DNA from: Calditrichota bacterium
Lineage (GTDB): Bacteria > Zixibacteria > MSB-5A5 > GN15 > FEB-12
DNA: 6,838 nucleotides
Direction of reading: 5' to 3'
Assembly: GCA_008501655.1 (NCBI GenBank)
Contig: QQUK01000333.1
Span: 1-6,838, forward strand
Position numbers and translations under genes: made by a program. Positions 4,002-6,838 of the stretch are shown one piece after another (the first letter of the stretch is position 1; every line of letters starts with the position of its first letter). Below the pieces are notes generated by a model. It saw nothing but the letters and a program-made list of their open reading frames with translations. It did no database searches and was not told the origin of the DNA.

Positions 4002-6412
4002 CAATAACAACTGAGTGGTGCCGGTCCTGATGGAGTTGCAAAAGCAAACTCAACGAGATAAACAACATCGGCAATATCAATAAATCCGCTTCCATCAACA
4101 TCAGCTTCATCATGACATTCCGGTGCCGGACCGGACGGCGTTCCAAAGGCATACGATACAAGAAAAACAATATCAGCAATATCAATCCCCGGGTTTTCCT
4201 CTGATTCAAAACCGGAGTCAACGTTCCCTCTGATTCCAATACAACAGCAGGCATCCCCGATCCCATCGCCGTCTGTATCCGTCTGGTCAGGGTTAAAAAC
4301 AGCCGGACAATTATCTTCAAAGTTTGCAATACCATCAAAATCGTCATCGGTAAGAATTACTGTAACTAAAAATGTACATGTATCAGCATTCCCTGAAGAG
4401 TCAACCGCAATCGCATTGACTGTATGACTACCGATTTCAAAATAGGTTCCCGATTCCGGTGAGACAGAAACTGATGCATCACCGCAATTCTCTGACGCCG
4501 GTGCATTGTAATTTACAACAGCACCATAAAATCCTGAATCACTTTGAACAATCATATCAACCGGACAATTTAATAAAGGAGGTTCATCATCAATGACTTC
4601 CACCGTAAACGAACAACTGTCACTGTTCCCGGAAGCATCGGTTATCACCGATGTTACCGTTGTAAGCCCAAGTTCAAAAGATGTTCCTGATGGCGGGAAA
4701 GTTTCGATACTATATCCACCACAGTTATCAGAACCTGATGGTGTATAATCAACAATAGCAGAACAGCTCATCGGGTCGGTTGATACAACAATGTTATCAG
4801 GACAGATGATTTGAGGAGTTTCCGTATCATTGACGATAATATAAAACGAACAGCTATCGGCATTACCGGCTGAATCTGCAGCCGATGAAACCACCAAGGT
4901 CGAACCTATCGGGAAAAACGAACCGGAGTTGGGATTGCTCTCTATAACAGTACCGGAACAGTTATCCAAGGCAGTCACAGAAAAATCAACAGTTGCCCCA
5001 CAGAGTCCTGAATCATTAGAAACAATTATATCATCGGGACAGGTTAATACCGGCGGTTCGATGTCATTGACAATCACATTAAAAAAGCAGCTGTCAACAT
5101 TACCCGAAGGATCCTTTGCTTCGCAGGCTACTAACGTAGTTCCTGCAGGAAAATATGAATTTGATAGAGGTTCGGTTGTAATAGTTGTCGATAATGAATT
5201 ATCCGTTGCCGTTACTGTAAACGAAACATTGGCACCGCATTCTGAAGGACTGTTCTGTACTACGATATCTTCCGGACAATTTATGACAGGCGGGTCAATA
5301 TCTACAACCGTCAGAATAAAAAGACAGGTATCGACATTTCCGGAAGCATCTGATGCTATCGTAACTATTTCATTCTCACCTAACGGATCATATGTACCCG
5401 AAGGAGGTGAAGAGTTTAATGTGACACCGGAACAGTTATCTTCGGCCGATACAGAATAAAAGAATTGAGCATACCATTGACCCGGTTCGTTAGTGATTGT
5501 GGTATCGGTCGGACAGGTTATTGCCGGGGGAGTGCTATCAATGACATTGACAAAAAAGGAGCAGCTGTCCACATGACCGAGAGCATCGGAAGTAACAGCA
5601 TTGACTACCGTCTGACCAACCGGGAAAAATGAACCGGATGACGGAGATGCTGATGTTGATACACCGGAACAGGTATCCGAGACAGCTATCTGAAAAAAGA
5701 CATTGGCACCACATTGATCATTTGCTGTGTTTACATATATATCTGAGGGACAAATAGCTTGCGGGTCAACCGCAGAAATATCAATTCCGCCGTTATAAAA
5801 ATCTATCTCACTATATCGTATCGGATTTATACCACTCAGGCAGGATGTTGCCGTTCCGAATGGAGTCGGGAACGTTGTATCGGCGGTAATATTGGATTCT
5901 GTAATTCCATCATAGTTATAAACAGAATCCGAAAGATAAAGGGATGTTCCATCCCGGGAAGAAATCGTGTTGTCCCCGCAACCATTCCAATAGAAATAAA
6001 TCGGGTAAAATTCCGTCTGAATAGTACCAGCAGCAATGAAAAAAGAGAAGTATGCCAAAGCACCATTTGTAGCGGCAAAACAGCTGGGGTGATTAGCTCC
6101 GTTGTTTATCTCAGCAATAGCTACCGCCCGTACCGTGTTGACATCAATCTGGGTGACATTAAAATACTCCCACCCGCAAGATATGAGGAGATTTCCGGGA
6201 GTTACATTCTGCAATGAAAGCCGTGTATCATAGCGGATAACTAAATCATATCCCCCAAGCTGATAGTTGGCTGTCGGATAGTCTACTTTTACAGAAACGG
6301 TGGCATTATCCCCAATAGAATAGCATTTAAGTCTGTCTATTTTAAGACTAAAATCTGCAAAAGCGCTTTGGGATATAAGCACCAATAGTATTAAGAGGAG
6401 AGATTTTTTCAC
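4001..6412 (-). CDS. Secreted multidomain protein: cohesin-like region, six HYR modules, TSP3 calcium segment, dockerin-like C-terminus
   Basis: The 803-residue protein has a clear signal peptide (MKKSLLLILLVLISQSAFA, cleavage near 19/20). Residues 20 to about 210 resemble the cohesin/carbohydrate-binding beta-sandwich (ATVSVKVDYPTANYQLGGYD, then a late ALAYFSFFIAAG strand). Residues 216-687 are six HYR (hyalin repeat) modules, immunoglobulin-like adhesion units, each with xCPxDI near the start and DASGNxDSCxF near the end. Residues 688-722 are an Asp-rich thrombospondin type 3 calcium segment (DFDGIANFEDNCP, then DTDGDGIGDAC). Residues 727-803 are two dockerin-like EF-hand units; the second loop, DVDGSGFIDIAD (771-782), looks intact, while the first has extra residues. 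An extracellular, calcium-stabilised adhesion or surface role is inferred. Translation starts at GTG with GAGG five bases upstream (6418-6421). No sorting signal such as a type IX domain or LPXTG was seen at the C-terminus. Confidence 0.92.
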   Translation of the reverse strand: MKKSLLLILLVLISQSAFADFSLKIDRLKCYSIGDNATVSVKVDYPTANYQLGGYDLVIRYDTRLSLQNVTPGNLLISCGWEYFNVTQIDVNTVRAVAIAEINNGANHPSCFAATNGALAYFSFFIAAGTIQTEFYPIYFYWNGCGDNTISSRDGTSLYLSDSVYNYDGITESNITADTTFPTPFGTATSCLSGINPIRYSEIDFYNGGIDISAVDPQAICPSDIYVNTANDQCGANVFFQIAVSDTCSGVSTSASPSSGSFFPVGQTVVNAVTSDALGHVDSCSFFVNVIDSTPPAITCPTDTTITNEPGQWYAQFFYSVSAEDNCSGVTLNSSPPSGTYDPLGENEIVTIASDASGNVDTCLFILTVVDIDPPVINCPEDIVVQNSPSECGANVSFTVTATDNSLSTTITTEPLSNSYFPAGTTLVACEAKDPSGNVDSCFFNVIVNDIEPPVLTCPDDIIVSNDSGLCGATVDFSVTALDNCSGTVIESNPNSGSFFPIGSTLVVSSAADSAGNADSCSFYIIVNDTETPQIICPDNIVVSTDPMSCSAIVDYTPSGSDNCGGYSIETFPPSGTSFELGLTTVTSVITDASGNSDSCSFTVEVIDDEPPLLNCPVDMIVQSDSGFYGAVVNYNAPASENCGDASVSVSPESGTYFEIGSHTVNAIAVDSSGNADTCTFLVTVILTDDDFDGIANFEDNCPAVFNPDQTDTDGDGIGDACCCIGIRGNVDSGFESEENPGIDIADIVFLVSYAFGTPSGPAPECHDEADVDGSGFIDIADVVYLVEFAFATPSGPAPLSCY
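4352..5767 (-). repeat. Six tandem HYR-coding units of exactly 237 bases
   Basis: The first cysteine of each module falls at residues 221, 300, 379, 458, 537 and 616, and the last at 284, 363, 442, 521, 600 and 679, so every unit is 79 codons. The DNA has diverged clearly between units; only short words such as 'gaacagctgtc' or 'tccggaca' recur. This suggests old duplication under a strict length constraint rather than recent expansion. Confidence 0.85.
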
Positions 6413-6471
6413 CGATGCCTCGGGTTGTTACTTTTAACTGTTTTATATAATTATCGTCCGAATCTCTCTTA

Positions 6472-6499
6472 AATATACATTAATACAGATTTTTGGCAA
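6472..6499 (-). promoter_or_regulatory. Possible promoter of the HYR/dockerin gene
   Basis: Read on the minus strand, TTGCCA (6499-6494) and TATATT (6477-6472) are separated by 16 bases, each one base from the sigma70 consensus. A start near 6465 would give a leader of about 50 bases before the GTG. The rest of the 113-base gap to the upstream gene is AT-rich with no clear hairpin. If the organism's principal sigma factor has a different preference, this match may be chance. Confidence 0.4.
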
Positions 6500-6525
6500 G
6501 AAAATTAAGATTGGCGGAAATGCGG

Positions 6526-6838
6526 TTATTTCTCTTCAAGCTCCTTTAACCAGTTCTGGACGATAATAATATTGTCATCGGAGCGTTGATTTAAAGAGAT
6601 ATTCATCAGAATTCTCTGATTGTCATTCGAAACATCGTATCTTGGCCCGACCACAGCCCCGCTATAATTTATTGATTTTGTAAAAAGCTTTTTTGGCTGA
6701 CCGACTTCAAACTTCCCACCCGAAAGATTGACATCAACCGCCATGAGTGTAGTTCCGTCCATGTAAAAAATTTCAGAATTGTCTGTTGCCCATCTGGATG
6801 CAGTACCGCCATCATTTTATATCTTCCAACGTCCACCG
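6526..6838 (-). pseudogene. PD40/TolB-like beta-propeller protein C-terminus with in-frame TAA
   Basis: The last 78 codons before the stop at 6526-6528 read like the final blade of WD40-like (PD40) propellers that often follow a Ser/Thr kinase domain: LMAVDVN, GKFEVGQPKKLF, YDVSNDNQRILMN, then IIIVQNWLKELEEK at the end. The homologous reading does not start at the ATG at 6762: upstream in the same frame come GGTASRWATDNSEIFY and, beyond a TAA at 6817-6819, GGRWKI. Family members typically show 'GGRWQVSxxGGxxPRWxxDG' across this point, so the TAA replaces a conserved serine-like position and interrupts real coding sequence. It may be a nonsense mutation, a sequencing error, or (less likely) a remnant. 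The N-terminal part lies outside the window. It runs in the same direction as the HYR gene 113 bases away. Confidence 0.65.

Noticed and set aside
4929..5459. Long open frame of 176 codons on the + strand
   Set aside because: It lies wholly antisense to the HYR modules, and its content mirrors the repeat periodicity of that gene; no ribosome binding site or family resemblance.
5759..6217. Open frame of 152 codons on the + strand
   Set aside because: Antisense to the N-terminal region of the secreted protein, which has a signal peptide and recognisable domains; the opposite frame has no recognisable features.

Overview
The window looks like a piece of chromosome from an uncultured bacterium of the FCB / candidate Zixibacteria type. 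This is an inference, and it rests mainly on the long secreted protein at 4001-6412. That protein joins a signal peptide, a cohesin-like N-terminal region, six HYR modules, a thrombospondin type 3 calcium segment and a dockerin-like EF-hand pair with the 'DIADxVxLVxxAF...GPAP' signature that I associate with that group. The intergenic DNA is crowded with REP-like inverted repeats, which fits the same picture. No phage, transposase, CRISPR or rRNA/tRNA signal was seen.

Layout. Positions 1-1026 (+) hold the C-terminal half of a YyaL/SPATA20-type thioredoxin-domain protein cut by the window edge. Positions 1027-1575 contain no gene but a dense series of different hairpins. An OsmC-family protein (1576-1992, +) follows, meeting tail to tail, with a 14-base overlap, an AT-rich six-helix membrane protein (1979-2734, -). 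A DUF302 protein (2866-3255, +) is divergent from it. Positions 3256-3772 contain two nearly identical ~140-base repeats, each carrying two adjacent hairpins. They flank a small DUF6132-like membrane protein gene that is interrupted by an in-frame TGA (3451-3621). A 66-residue FmdB-type zinc ribbon protein (3773-3973, +) starts directly after the second repeat copy. The secreted HYR/dockerin protein (4001-6412, -) converges on it. The right edge (6526-6838, -) is the C-terminus of a PD40/TolB-like beta-propeller protein, probably the tail of a kinase-propeller fusion, with an in-frame TAA inside conserved sequence.

How the genes relate. This is not an obvious operon: most genes stand alone with their own ribosome binding site and are separated by repeats. 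OsmC, YyaL, DUF302 and the DUF6132-like protein all belong to families with a redox or thiol flavour, or that are often found among redox genes, but nothing here shows a shared pathway. The best candidates for a second look are the repeat-flanked, TGA-interrupted small gene, the hairpin families with differing stems and a common shape, the strict 79-residue period of the HYR array with its uneven cysteine pattern, and the nonsense codon in the propeller gene. I do not see a convincing new multi-gene system.
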